The position numbers and the translations under genes were made by a program. A model generated the notes under the pieces. It saw only the letters and a program-made list of their open reading frames with translations, was not told where the DNA came from and searched no databases. DNA of 64,000 bases from Neopestalotiopsis rosae. Its lineage: Eukaryota; Ascomycota; Sordariomycetes; Amphisphaeriales; Sporocadaceae. Location of the stretch: contig JALGAS010000003.1 in the NCBI GenBank assembly GCA_023078685.1, positions 2,604,001-2,668,000 of the forward strand, given 5' to 3'. Position 1 is the first letter of the stretch, and the number at the start of each line of letters is the position of its first letter. Below, one piece after another: positions 32,160 to 43,788 of this stretch.

Positions 32160-34317
32160 ATGTCAGCTCAGAACCAGTACCCTCGTCCAGATTTCACCCG
32201 TCCCAATCTCAACTGGAAGTCACTGAACGGCAAGTCATGGTCGCTGCTGTTTGACGACCAGGACATTGGTCTCAGCGAGGGATGGCACATCAACGGGCCC
32301 CCAGATAAGGTCGCGCTCACGGGCGCTGCCGGCGGCGGGTCCTCCACGGCGGCCGAGGATGCACAGCGGCTGGAGGCGTTTCCGGAGCTCAAGGAAAAGT
32401 ACTGGGCCGCCGACCCGGGCGCCACGGAGAACGTCAAGAAGCCCATCAACGTCCCGTTTGCCTTTCAGTGCCCCGCCTCGGGCTGGGGCGACAATGCCGC
32501 GCATGAGGTGCTCTGGTACGAGACCACGCTGGTCGACCCGCGGAGCCCGGCCGAGGCGGCTGGCGGCGGCAGCAGCCACCGGGTCCTGGTCCGCTTCGGC
32601 GCCGTCGACTATGACGCCCGCGTCTGGGTCAATGGCCAGGACGTCGGCGGCCACCGCGGCGGCTATGGGCCCTTTGACGTCGACGTCACCGACGCCCTGC
32701 ATCGCAGCAGTGGCGGTGGCGAGTCCGCCATCAACAAGCTGGTGCTGCGCGTCAGAGATAGTCCTAGTGACCTTGAGCAGCCTCGAGGCAAGCAGTACTG
32801 GGCCCCCACGCCCGAAAGCATCTTTTACACGCCCACCTCTGGCATTTGGCAAAACGTGTGGGTGGAAGCCGTGCCGAGGACAAGACTTGGCGCAGGTAGC
32901 GAGGGAACCGTGCTGAGAAGCGATGACATTGAGAGCGGTGTCCTCAAGGCAAACATTGCGGTGCTGGGTCGCCGAGCTGCCGGCAAGTACACGGTGGAGA
33001 TCGAGGGCAGCATTGGCGGCGTGACTGTCGGAAGCGTCAAGGGGGAGCTGCCCAAGGATAAAGACTACATCAAGCTCGATCTGGGGCTGAAGCTCCCGGC
33101 GGATAAGCTCAAGGGTGTATCGGCAGAGGTGACTAGTGCTGCTCCTCTGGATAATGCTCGCGCTTGGAAGGACGGCCTCGCTCTGTGGTCTCCCGACTAT
33201 CCGTCGCTTTACGATTTGAAGCTGCGCCTATATGACTCTGCTGGCAAGGTCCTAGATGAGGTGGATACCTACACTGGTATGCGCAATATCAACTGGAAGA
33301 CGGGAGACGGTACCCTGAGACTGAATGGCTACCCCCTATTCCAAATCTTGAACCTCGATCAAGGCTACTGGCCCGAGACTGGACTGACGCCTCCTTCGGG
33401 CGAAGCCTTGAAGTTGGATGTTGAGCTGGCCAAGAAAATGGGCTTCAACGGTTGCCGCAAGCACCAAAAGGTGGAAGATCCCATCTTCCTGTACTGGGCC
33501 GACAAGCTGGGCTACCTGGTCTGGGGCGAGATCGCCAACGCCTACGAGTTCAGCGAGGAGTACATCAAGCGCTTCGACCAGGAGTGGACCGAGGCGGTCC
33601 GGCGGGACATTAACCACCCCAGTATCATCACCTGGACGCCAGTCAACGAGAGCTGGGCGTACCCGAACCTGCGGGACAATGTGGACCAGCGCACTCACCT
33701 CCGGTCGTTGTACTGGTTGACCAAGTCGCTGGACCCCACGCGGCCCATCAACGACAACTGCGGCTGGGAGCACGTGCAGACCGACCTGTCCACGTACCAC
33801 GACTACCACGACGCGCCGGACCTGGCCAAGCGGTGCCTGACGGCCGAGACGCGGTTCAACGAGGAGCTGCACGGCGGCAGACACATGTTTGCGCAGCCCA
33901 TCACCGGCGACGGCGGCACGGCGCACCTAGAGGGCGCGCCCATCATTTGCAGTGAATTTGGCGGCGTCAATATCAAGCCCAAATCCGAGTCGGACAAGTT
34001 CTCCGAGCGCGACTGGGGCTACACCACGGCTAGCGATCCCGCCGACTTGCTTAAGAGAATCGACGCTCTGTGTACGGCGGTCGTCCAAGGAGGCTTTACT
34101 TCCGGCTTTGTCTGGACTCAATTGTGAGTTTCAAAACTACTAGGGACCATATATATCATCTTCCTTTGCTAACATTTCCGACTGCAGGACCGATATTGAG
34201 CAAGAAGTGAATGGACTGTATGCTTTTGACCGGACCGAGAAGATCAGTCCGGCAGAGGTGAAGAAGGTGTTTGATAAAGCTGCACAAGTCTACTATGATG
34301 CTGTAGCCAAGGCGTAA
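32160..34317 (+). CDS. Glycoside hydrolase family 2 (beta-galactosidase/glucuronidase-like), intracellular
   Basis: Exons 32160-34123 and 34188-34317 (64-nt intron, GTGAGT...CTGCAG, phase 2) give 697 residues. Domains in order: sugar-binding jelly roll (about 15-240), immunoglobulin-like middle domain (about 240-370) and a TIM barrel (about 375-697). The barrel has the acid/base Glu497 in WTPVNESW and the likely nucleophile Glu599 in ICSEFGG. Retaining beta-glycosidase activity is expected; galactosidase, glucuronidase or mannosidase specificity is not resolved. There is no signal peptide, so the protein is probably cytosolic. The coding sequence is very GC-rich, with a Gly/Ala-rich insertion near residues 55-65. 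ATG 32160 is the first in-frame Met. Confidence 0.92.
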
Positions 34318-34709
34318 CTTGCAAGGCCTACTCATGATTCAGATGTGGTGGATGAAGAAAACGATGTGGGAAACCTCGAATTACTGTGATGTTAGCCAAA
34401 GATGCTGGGCGGATGGCGCGTGAACAGCTGGATTGACATGCAAAGAGTCTGCTCACAGCTTCCCATCACTTTCAAAGGCCAAACAACCTTGTAGACCATC
34501 TGAATCATTGAATATTAGAATCTTGAAAGCTATAAATCCATCCATGACCATTGATTTTTTGCCCACAGCCTCGGATCTTTTCTACACTCAATACTAAGTA
34601 TAATACACCAAAAAGCATACCACACGAATGCTGCAGTCTAGGTTCATATATACAGCAAATAAGCAAACCAAAACACACGGATGTCAAGTCACCAAAGACC
34701 ACACCACAA
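34318..34709. other. Intergenic
   Basis: About 390 bases, 3' end of the GH2 gene and promoter of the next gene; nothing else seen. Confidence 0.6.
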
Positions 34710-35141
34710 ATGGCCAGTCAATGTACCTGGTCCTTCCACTGCAGAAACGACCCGGGCAACTCGGCCTACTGCAGCGACCACCGGTGCCTGGCCGACAACT
34801 GCCCGGCGCCCCTGCAGCAAGACGCGACGCACAGCTACCACTCGCTCGACCTCGCCCCGGCGGGCCAGTACTGCGGCTACCACACGTGTCCGGAGCCGGG
34901 CTGCGCGGAGCCCCGGATCGAGCGCCCCCACAAGGACCGCGTCCCCGACCCCCACGACCTGAAGCCGGACCGCGAGTACGACCTGCTCAGGCACTGCGAG
35001 CTGCACCAGTGCCGCGCCGGCATCAAGAGCGGCGGGCTCGAGTGTAACTTCCCCATCGAGGGCGTCTTGCTGGGCACGCCTTACTGTACGCGGCACCGGG
35101 ACCGGGGGCTGGCGGGCATGAGCGAGCCCTCGAGCCTTTGA
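34710..35141 (+). CDS. Small Cys/His-rich hypothetical protein
   Basis: Single exon, ATG 34710 to 35141, 143 residues. About 14 cysteines and many histidines in repeated short patterns (CTWSFHC, YCSDHRC, NCPAPL, YCGYHTCPEPGC, CELHQC, YCTRHRD) suggest several small zinc-binding knuckles. There is no signal peptide and no membrane segment. Codons are strongly GC-rich compared with the flanks, which supports real coding. I cannot name the family; the pattern of CxxH/HxxC repeats resembles small fungal hypothetical proteins. The frame is open upstream to 34551 without a Met. Confidence 0.7.
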   Translation: MASQCTWSFHCRNDPGNSAYCSDHRCLADNCPAPLQQDATHSYHSLDLAPAGQYCGYHTCPEPGCAEPRIERPHKDRVPDPHDLKPDREYDLLRHCELHQCRAGIKSGGLECNFPIEGVLLGTPYCTRHRDRGLAGMSEPSSL

Positions 35142-35671
35142 GAAACGTTTGACTGCAAGTCCACAATCTTTTGCTCGTGCCGTGGGAAGAAAAGGAGGGG
35201 GGTGGAAGAAATGTGAGAGACGGGCCACCACGAGAAGGGATGTTTGGGGAAGGGGAACGGAACTCGCTGAGCAATTGGCTGGATTTTAGGGCGATGAATC
35301 CATACAATAGTGGCTGACGTGAGAATAGTCGCTCAGACTTCAAGTTGTACTTCCAAAGAGAAGGCAAGTCTAGATAATATAAAATCAAAAACGCTGATTT
35401 TGCAGGATGAGTCTTGCAGACAGCAATCGAGTATAGGAATGAGTGTCAGTTCACACAAAACTCATCTTGAAGAAAGCACAATGCCATAGGAAATACGATT
35501 AAGACAAGCCTTTTAAATGAACCACCCTTTTCCGGTCAAACGCCTCTATATGGTATATCAAACGTACAAAATCCCCAGAGCCAAAAGCCAGAGGAGCGTC
35601 TCAGGCGTCTCTCACCGACGCAAGAGACCAAAAAACATGACAGCCGCTACTCATGCATATATATACCTTTT
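35142..35671. other. Intergenic between convergent genes
   Basis: Shared 3' flank of the Cys-rich gene and RPC40. No gene seen. Confidence 0.6.
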
Positions 35672-36857
35672 TTAACCGGAGTAGGTGTAGACCATGTTCT
35701 CGACTTGAGTCTGCAGCTTCTGGACCTTCTTCTTGAGCGTGCGCACCGACTCCAAGAAGAGCTCGTCGCTGTCCCACTGTCCCGTGCTCTCGATCGAGTA
35801 GATAAAGTGGTCCCGCTTGCGGCCCAGCTTGACCTTGCCCTCAAACTCCTCGTGCCGCAGCACCTCTCGGCTCACCGTGTCGTACATGGGGTTGTCGACC
35901 ACGGCCATGGTCTCTCCCTCGTGGCCGGCATACTGTGGGTCCTCCTTGGCCGTCTTCTTGGTGACCTTTTCGAGCTTGACGACGCCCGGCAGGAAGCACT
36001 CTTGGAACTTCTTGGCGTCGTCGCCCAGGATGGGCTGCAGGATCTTGATGACGGGCATGAGGCGGTAGCTGGCCGTGGCCACGGGCGAGAACTTGGAGTG
36101 GTCCGAGCCGACGCCCTTGTGCATGTGCATCTCGAGGTCAATCACCTGCCCCGGCCGCAGCTTGGCGATGAGGATGTCGGGGTTCGTGGGGCGGATCACG
36201 TCGTCGCCCGAAAAGTACTTTTCCTGCTTGCCGACGGGCTCAAAGACGATATCCTTGGCGTAAATGTGCGCATTGTGGTACAGCTTCCGCGAGTCCGTCT
36301 CGCCGGGCGCGGCGTCGGGGTTGTGTTCGCACTTGACCTGCAGCCGCAGTTGTATCGTGTTGTGGTCATAGGTTGTCGAATACGTATCCTCTCCTTCGGC
36401 CGGCTTGTGCCACCACGTCATGAAGTTTCTGATGCCCTCCTTGCCGCCGGTGAAAGGGATCAAGCCCAAGCGGTGGGCCAGGACCTCATCCTGAATGACA
36501 CCAGTATTGTTGTTGACAAACACCGTCTCGATCGCAAGCGTGGGGATTTCCGAGATGAGGATACGTCGGAAAGCGTTGGCAATCGAGGCATCGACACCAA
36601 TCAGAGAGAATTGTGCCTCGAATTGGTCATTCTGGTGGAATTCTATCCTTAGGTTCTCGGCGAACCAGTCCTTGTCCCAGCTTTCGTCTGCATCTGGGTA
36701 GTTATCGGGGAAGTCGGTCGAGACTGTGTTGGTGACCGTCTCCTTGTTGATGCCGACAGTCTAAAATCATAGAGTCAATATTGGTGACCATGTAATTTCT
36801 TGAGAATCACACCAATCTTCTTACCTTGCGCTCCTCTGACTCTGGTTTCCGTGCCAT
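35672..36857 (-). CDS. RPC40: DNA-directed RNA polymerases I and III shared subunit AC40
   Basis: Exon 1 is tiny (36857-36825, MARKPESEERK) and exon 2 runs 36760-35672; together 373 residues. The alpha-like motif FRRILISEIPTLAIETVFVN, then NNTGVIQDEVLAHRLGLIP, is diagnostic of the RPAC1/AC40 branch of the bacterial-alpha/Rpb3 family. AC40 forms the assembly platform with AC19 in Pol I and Pol III. C-terminal FIYSIESTGQWDSDELF is also typical. The Met at 36523 lies inside the conserved region and is not the start. Intron 36824-36761 has GTAAGA...TTTTAG ends. Confidence 0.95.
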
Positions 36858-37263
36858 TGTGACTGGTTGTGATATGCTTGGTGGGGTTGAACTTTGAATG
36901 CGTTCGCAAGTCAGTCTGCAGTCCGCGATAAAAAGTTCCCTTATCTCCCAAAAATTTGGTGTCCGATAACACGCCCCTCAATTATTGCGCATACACCCCT
37001 AGCTAGTGACTGACACATGTGAAGAGTTCCTCTATGTCAAGGGCACGAATATGAGGTCCCAAAGTTTTAGATGTAAATTGATTTGGACAAATTTTATTCT
37101 TTTTCTATTTGCTTCGTGTTGATTGCTGTACAAGTGCAAAATTATTCTGTATGTGGATCCGTGTCTCGCTTGACCTCGTCTGCACTGGTAAAAATACATT
37201 TTATAGTCTACAACTAACTGGTTGTGGCCTCGACCCGCCAGCGAAGAATATATGGATGTTATC
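36858..37263. other. Intergenic
   Basis: RPC40 promoter and COQ6 3' flank; nothing else seen. Confidence 0.6.
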
Positions 37264-38807
37264 CTAGAATAGCTTCATACCTTTACCAGCTGCCTGGCCC
37301 ATGAAAAAGTTCTTGAGCGGCTTCATGGCATTTACAGCATTGAGACCCAACGATCTCAGTGGGACCAATGGTCCACTCTCTACCGAGTAGAGCTTGTGCA
37401 GTTTGTCGCATACGCCAAGCAGCACATGGTTCGCTGCGTATCTTTCTTGATTATAGGCTTCCAGGGACATGCGTGTACCGAGATCCGCGCCGTGCAGGAC
37501 TGAATACTCAATTGCGCTGACCAGGCTCTCCACATCACCTTGACCCTGGTTCAGACCTTGACCTGCCAAAGGGTGGATGGTGTGAGCTGCATCACCCACG
37601 AGAGCGACTCTTTCGCCAATGTAAGTGTCGGCATGGCGCATCTTCAGAGGGAAAGAGGCCACGGTGCCTTCTTGGACGCCAACAACGGTCTGCGGGATGG
37701 CTTGTGTGTTGACTGGCGTGTGTTGTAATCTCCACATTAGCTCATCCTCGTGTCCCTCGTTTATCGTGTGCATGAACTCCAAATCCACGGTGCTCAGGCG
37801 GAATGCGGCGTTCACCAGGGCAATGAACTCCTTTGGAGGTAAGCTCTTCAATAAGGCAGCATTGGACGGCGTCGTGGACCAGACCAGCGTCGAGTATTTG
37901 CCGGGAAGCGGGAGCATAGCGACAGGGCCGGTCGGTAGGAACCTTTGATAGGCAATCTTGGTGGCATCTCCGCCCCAGCCCTCGCCTTCAAGCTCCAGCG
38001 TAGCCACGACACCGTGTCGTTGGTAGTCCCAACCTCTGCTCTCGATCTGCGCAAATGTCCTGACGGGGCTGTTTGCACCATCTGCACCAATAAGAAGCCT
38101 GGCCGCGAGCTGCTTGCCTCCAGACAAGTGAACGATTGGCCACTGGCTGAGATCCAGCTCCTCTGTGTCTTGACCGAGCGTAATATTTTCCACCTTGGCA
38201 CTCTCAAAGACTTCCGCTCCACCGACAGAGTCCAGAGTGCTCAAAAGGCCGGAAGTCAGATTGAGATTCTCAGTCATGTACGCAATCGTTCCGGCTTGTG
38301 TCGCTGCGTCGTCCCAGTCAAACTCTATCCGCGCGTCCGTCACGCCGTCCCACACCTGCATCTCGTGGTACGGCTGCACGCGGTCGCGCTGCAGGTGATC
38401 CCAAGCCCCGATTTGGTCGAGGAAGCGAGCGGACTTTGGGGTCAGGGAGCTGCAGCGATTCGAGAATCGGTCGGGGGGAAGCTTCCAGGATCGAGTTTTC
38501 GAGAGATCTTGCGCCTCGACGAGGGCTACCCGCAGCCCGGCAGTGACGGGATTGCTGCCTGAAGAAAAAGTCAGAGGATGAGATCCAGCAGAGAGTCCAC
38601 GAAGGCAAACATACGGAGAGCCGTCAAGAGACTCAGCCCAGCCGGTCCGCCACCAACGCATACAACATCATAAATGTCCGGTTGCGACTGGCTCGAGTAT
38701 AAACGTCGCGGCGCGGGCCATTGAGGCCCCAGCCGGCGGTAACAAGCCCTACAAAGCCTTTGAGGCGACCTTGGAAGCCTACGACCCTGTGAGAGAATAA
38801 CTTCCAT
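37264..38807 (-). CDS. COQ6: Ubiquinone biosynthesis monooxygenase Coq6
   Basis: Exons 38807-38615 and 38558-37264 (56-nt intron, GTATGT...TTCAG) give 495 residues. The N-terminal ~40 residues are Arg-rich without acidic residues near the cleavage region (RRLPRSPQRLCRACYRRLG), a mitochondrial presequence. FAD-binding motifs: YDVVCVGGGPAGLSLLTALR (GxGxxG), ARLLIGADGANSPVR (DG motif) and VALVGDAAHTIHPLAGQGLN (GD motif). It hydroxylates C5 of the ubiquinone ring, with electrons from ferredoxin, on the matrix side of the inner membrane. The first exon carries the FAD dinucleotide fold start, so an ORF beginning at 38661 would be truncated. Confidence 0.95.
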
Positions 38808-39239
38808 CTTTCTTGACCCGGTAGAAAGCTCAAGGTTGAGCAGTCCATAATCGCACGACCACTTAGAGAATCATGACGGAGGTTGCGCTAGCAGCTGACG
38901 CTAGCAGCTTGCCGGCTGTCGCTTACCAAAATTAGGTACATCGTGCATGCAATGATTATACAGATCGAGTCTTGCTTGACACTCTCACATAGCGCATTTT
39001 GCAATGAATTGTTTCGAAAAAGAAAGGTCATGATAATCATTTCAGAGCTATGTTACATCCAGCCCATTAATTGTTGCTCGTCCCAAAACGCCTTTCCATT
39101 GAAAAGAACATCTCGGGCATAAAACATCATTACCTCCTCTACTTCAACTAATGCATATATCAAAACACCCTCTCCAACACGAAAGCATGCTCATTAACGA
39201 CAACAGTCATAGTCGCACACCTTGGCAGTATGCTCCTCT
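38808..39239. other. Intergenic
   Basis: COQ6 promoter and PIL1 3' flank; no gene seen. Confidence 0.6.
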
Positions 39240-40552
39240 CTAAGCAGCGACACTAGCGCTGGGGGTCGCGGTTGTTGTTGGCTGAGCTTCACTGGCCGAG
39301 TCGCTCAGACGTGCTTCAGGTTCTGTAGTATATTCGGCAGAAGCAGCGTCGGGGGCATCGTGGAAAGCCTCATTATCGGGATGAGGCTCCCAGTTACGGA
39401 GATCATCTTCAGCATCGTTGAGAATCTGTCGCGCCTCACTTCCACTCTTGTACTCGCGCTGAGCATCACCAGGCGTCATGGGAGAGTCGTCCAGCAGTGA
39501 AAGCAGTCGCCGGCCGTGCTTGGCCAGGATGATTTGCCTCTCGGCGCGTTCGATGACGGCAGCGAATTCGATATCATATGCTTGCTTGATCTTCTGTCGG
39601 GTCTGAAGGCTCTGTTAGCAAAGGTTGCTCCGGTCGAGTATTCTCGGAAGGATAAAGGGGGAAAGGACGTACGATGTTGGACAGCTGAGCTTCCGCAACC
39701 AAGTTCTCTGCCTCAGCCCTAACGAGTTCCTGCTCCAGCACGACGAGCCTGGTGCTCTGTGGCTCCTTCATCTTGAGTTTCTGAATTTCGTCTGCAATCT
39801 TGGCCTTGTTGTCACGGCTGGGCTGGACGCTCTTCTCCGTGTTACGGATTGCCTTGAGTACGCCGCGCGATTCCTCCAAGTTCTGAGCATAGTTATCCTC
39901 CTGAACGCCCAGCTCGGACAAGACGACGCCGACCTTGTCGCTGATGTCCGAGACGGCTTCGTCTTGTGTCTGCTCGCCCCATTCTGACAGCTGGTTCGCA
40001 ATGGTGTTTCGCTCTTTCGCTGCCGTGTCGTGCGCCGTAATCAGGTTGTTGGAAGACTTGATCACCTTGTACAGCTTGCGCGATAGCTCGGGCTGCATGT
40101 TGCCCCTAAGGGAGCCGAACGAGAACGGGCGGCGACTGGATCCGCCATCGTTGTTTTTGGCTCCTTTGGAGCGGATAGAAAGTGCGCGATTCCTAAATAG
40201 CCACGATGTTGGTAAGTATGGGTACAATCCTCTATTGATCTTTGTGTTCTGTGCTGCATATCCCGGATACCGACACGATCCCGTAGAGGGATTCGTGGAG
40301 TTTGACTCTTCAGACGACGTCGATTGCTGTGACTGCTTGAGGACGTCGTCTGTTCCGATGACATGAGTCCGTGGTGGTGATGAGATTCCGTTTGATCGCT
40401 GGTCCGTATTCAACTCGAGTGACACCTGTACCGGCGCCTCCGCATCGACCAGGAGGGAGCTGAACCGGCTTCTAACACAAGCCTTGGGATTCGCCATAAT
40501 TTCAAGGCGGTGTAAAACACTCCAAATATGTAGAATATTGCGGTACTTACAT
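39240..40552 (-). CDS. PIL1: Eisosome core protein Pil1/Lsp1 (BAR domain)
   Basis: Exons 40552-40551 (only AT of the start codon), 40192-39673 and 39602-39240 give 294 residues starting MNRALSIRSK, the N-terminus expected for filamentous-fungal Pil1. The Pil1 BAR domain includes RRPFSFGSLRGNMQPELS, LSEWGEQTQDEAVSDISDKV, SVQPSRDNKAKIADEI, RLVVLEQELVRAEAENLVAE and AKHGRRLLSLLDDSPMTPGD. The C-terminal ~70 residues are acidic and disordered. Pil1 scaffolds furrow-like eisosomes under the plasma membrane and binds PI(4,5)P2. The open frame upstream to ATG 40497 encodes about 100 residues with no family resemblance and contains the intron (40550-40193, GTAAGT...TTTAG, 358 nt), so I reject it as the start. 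Confidence 0.9.
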
Positions 40553-41718
40553 TTTGAAAGAAAGCTTCGGGTTGTCGGTTGGTCGCTCAGTCGATTGTTG
40601 ATGTCTAGTCAATCATTGTAAGCTGGTTCGTCCCTTCTTGGTATATAAACACCAGTGCTAGCATCTGTCGCAGGACAGCGCGACACGACGGCTTACGCCA
40701 GCGTGGGATTTCGAGCCAGAATTTGGCATGTACGAAATACAAATCGGCAACTCACAATAGTAGGTTTCTGTAATGCTGGGCACAAGTCGTATTGATGGGT
40801 CGAGATCTCTTGGTAATGGATATGAGTATAGTCAAGCAGGGATCTTTTTCCGCGATGTAATGCTGAGGATAGCGAACCCTTTGTTTTATTTATTTCTTGG
40901 ACCCTTGAATTCTACATACAAAGACTATTGCAATTCACTACATCATTGCTCCCTGCTCTGCCGGTTTGGCCTTGGAAAGAATGTCAACTAACCACCAAAG
41001 ACGTTGTGCTAGACAACGCAATCTACCAAACAGCCGTCATTGAACGAAAGGCGGCACTGGACGGGTATGATAATGACATCATATTTTGAAACTATTGATT
41101 TCTCTGGCGTTATCATCGTTCGGCGGCCGCACATTCAGATCTGAAAGTCACCTTGCACCCCAAAAGCGCCTCCCCCGCCTCCCCCTAACCGGTACACCAG
41201 GCCCAGTAACGCCAGCCTAAAAAGAAATGTAGAACCCCGCCAGTTGCCAGTCTCAAGTATGACGCACCATCGACTGACACCTTTGATGTGCCCGGATTGG
41301 GTGAAAATGCCAACCCGCCATTCGAGCAAAAGCACCTCTTGTACTATATCTCAAGATACAAACAAACGCTATCTTCTTCGCTCGTAAATAGGGTGCGGCC
41401 TTTTTCCTCCTCTCTGGAAAAAAAAGAAGAAGATGTGATGAAAATCATTTCGTCGTCATACATGCAGCCATTACAAGATGATAAAAGGAAGAAACGTAAA
41501 TCGATGTGCCGCCAAGCGGCCAAACGGAAAAGAAAGCAAGAAGGTGCGAGAAGGAAAGCTCAGGAGTCGCTGATCCTGTCCGTAACGTGGAGTCCTTTTG
41601 TGTAGGTGGCTTATAAGTTGCGGGACAGCATGGCTGTTTCCTTTCTCATCGCAGATCTCTATGGAGATTTCTTTCGAGTTGCGTGCCCGCAGGCTTTGTT
41701 TGTTGTAACTTAGCAGGC
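40553..41718. other. Intergenic
   Basis: PIL1 promoter and the 3' flank of the small poly-His gene. A 105-codon plus-strand ORF (41288-41605) is Lys/Arg-rich but shows no domain; not called. Confidence 0.5.
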
Positions 41719-41919
41719 TTAGTAGTATCTCGTCCGGCTTGTCCTCTCTTGATAGACGACGGGTCCGCTCCGTCTGTAGCTGCTCGTGCTGACGCGCGGT
41801 GAAGGATAACTGGCGCGTGGGTGGTGATGGTGGTGATGGTGATGACCGTGCACCTGGCGGACAGGCGTATACTCCTCGCGGTAGTAGTACTGCCTCTTAG
41901 GTTGTGAGCCGAAACACAT
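41719..41919 (-). CDS. Small poly-His, Tyr/Arg-rich protein
   Basis: From ATG 41919, 66 residues: MCFGSQPKRQYYYREEYTP, a run of eight histidines, then Ser/Arg/Tyr-rich sequence ending SRTRYY. The frame is open further upstream, but the MCFGS start directly after an A-rich leader is more plausible. I recall similar tiny fungal proteins beginning MCFGS with His runs, but no function is known to me. It may bind metal through the His run. It has no signal peptide or membrane segment. Expression evidence would be needed to be sure it is a gene. Confidence 0.6.
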   Translation of the reverse strand: MCFGSQPKRQYYYREEYTPVRQVHGHHHHHHHHPRASYPSPRVSTSSYRRSGPVVYQERTSRTRYY

Positions 41920-43788
41920 TTTGAATTTAGTTGTTGTTTGGTGGATATGAAGAAGTCGTTGAGTAAGGTAGAAGATGGGGTTATAGGCTCGCAAATACCA
42001 CGAAAGCCTTTGTCGAGTTTGATTAGAATAGTGACCAGCGAGCACTATTCAGTTTATATATCGACAACTTGGTGGTGATGGATAGTGGGGTTCGGAGTAA
42101 TAGATAGACTTTGGATCGGGACCTGACGATCTGCTGGGGCCTCGAGCTATTCTGGGCTGTCGATAGATAAGATAGTTTAACGGATCGATCTTTGTTTAAG
42201 ATTAAAGATCAGATTGATTGTGTAAGTGTAAATGGAAAAAATCCGAGTCAGAAATGGGAAGCGGGCTTGTTCGTGTATTTATCCACCTAGAGAGTGCCCA
42301 TGTTGTAAGACCTCTAGTTTTGGTCGTCTTTGCCTGGACCATGACAACCTGGGGTATCCTCGCTTGAGAGGGAGTGCTATGTAGGATCGGATTTATTCCC
42401 ACCAAGCACAGCCCACGGAGGAGGATGGTTGGAACAAAAGGTGAACCAGACACACCACCAAGTTTTTTCGATTAAGGCTCGGCACGGATTCGCTTGAGTC
42501 GCCCATGTACCTACTCCATGCGGTTTGGCCCATGAAGCCCTCGATCATTGCAGAACGCATACATTACTCAGGATTTCACATTCGCGTGTCTTCTAGTCTA
42601 ATGTAGCGCTTCGAGTGCCAGGATTCAGCCATCTCCCTTGTCAAAGACCAGGTATTCAGTGCTTTGCGCAACCTGGTTTCCCTTACACACAAACGAATCC
42701 AACCACCATCTTGGCGGGCCGCATTGCCTTGGTCGGAATCACACCTATGATGAGACCAGGCAAGCATACCTAGGTAAGCTACCTACCCGAGCCTCACCAC
42801 GGGGGCGCCCGACGCAAGGCGCTACGACATCAAGGAAAACTTCAAACAGAGCCTCATTAGGTCACAGTCATCAATTTGTAGCTCCTCTCGTGACACTGGA
42901 TGTGGATAACGCTACTGTACCCAAGGTGAGAGAGACACTCGATGGGCAAAATCGAGTTGCCACAGTCCTCGTGTCTGTGAGACTCTACAGCAATCTAGTC
43001 TTGCCAATTCATCATCAACACGAGATACTCAAGATACTCCAGTTCTTTGAACGAGGTGAACATTATGATCATGACTTCTCACCTACAGAACAGGGAATAG
43101 CAAATGATGAAACGCTGCAGCCGAGCCATGCACCGTTTATGCATTTTGGTTGTAACCTTTTCTCGTCCTATACTACCATAAGCCAGAGACCCAGCACCAA
43201 GTTGCACTTCTTTTGCAGCCTATGATGGCGCAGCGACGTCAGCGTGCAGAATCCGCCAAGTCCGCCCGATTAGACAAGCGATCGGATCAGTCGTAGGGGG
43301 CTAGGCTCTAGAGGTTCCGCTTTTCGAAGTTGACTTCCGCTATGTCATGCGCCAATAGTAGGACCCCTGGACCCTGACATACCTGATAGCTGGGCGTTGG
43401 GCGTTCGTGCTGAACATTGCGGCGTCGGGGCGCAGAGGTCATATGAGTCTCACCAGGGCTGAATGTTTGCACCATGATGGATTATGAATGTGTTCTTCAT
43501 ATTTGATTTGTATTGTTAGTCTGTATGGTTCTATCAGCTCAATCGGTCCATTTCTACCGCTTTAATGTAACTTTCTCACTGTCATTTGGCCAAAACAATT
43601 TGTTCGCTGTCACCAGGACTTCATCCTGTCTTGGCAGAAACGCCCAGCTAAACACTATAACACAGCGGAAACCAAAGTATCATCATGTCGTTTGTCTCTA
43701 TTTTTTCCAGCTACCCTAATTTTGGCGGGTGCTTGCGAGTTGACCCGCAAAATTTAGTTGATTTACATACAATTACATCCATGGACCT
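41920..43788. other. Long intergenic, no gene supported
   Basis: About 1.9 kb. A plus-strand 195-codon ORF (42638-43225, no ATG start) has biased, unconvincing composition and no motif. Nothing else seen; could hide a non-coding transcript. Confidence 0.45.

Noticed and set aside
40193..40497. 307-codon ORF from ATG 40497 as PIL1 start
   Set aside because: The first ~100 codons do not resemble Pil1 and contain the intron acceptor; the AT|G splice gives the family N-terminus exactly.
42638..43225. 195-codon plus-strand ORF
   Set aside because: No ATG near the start, no motif, Ser/Thr/His-rich chance-like composition.
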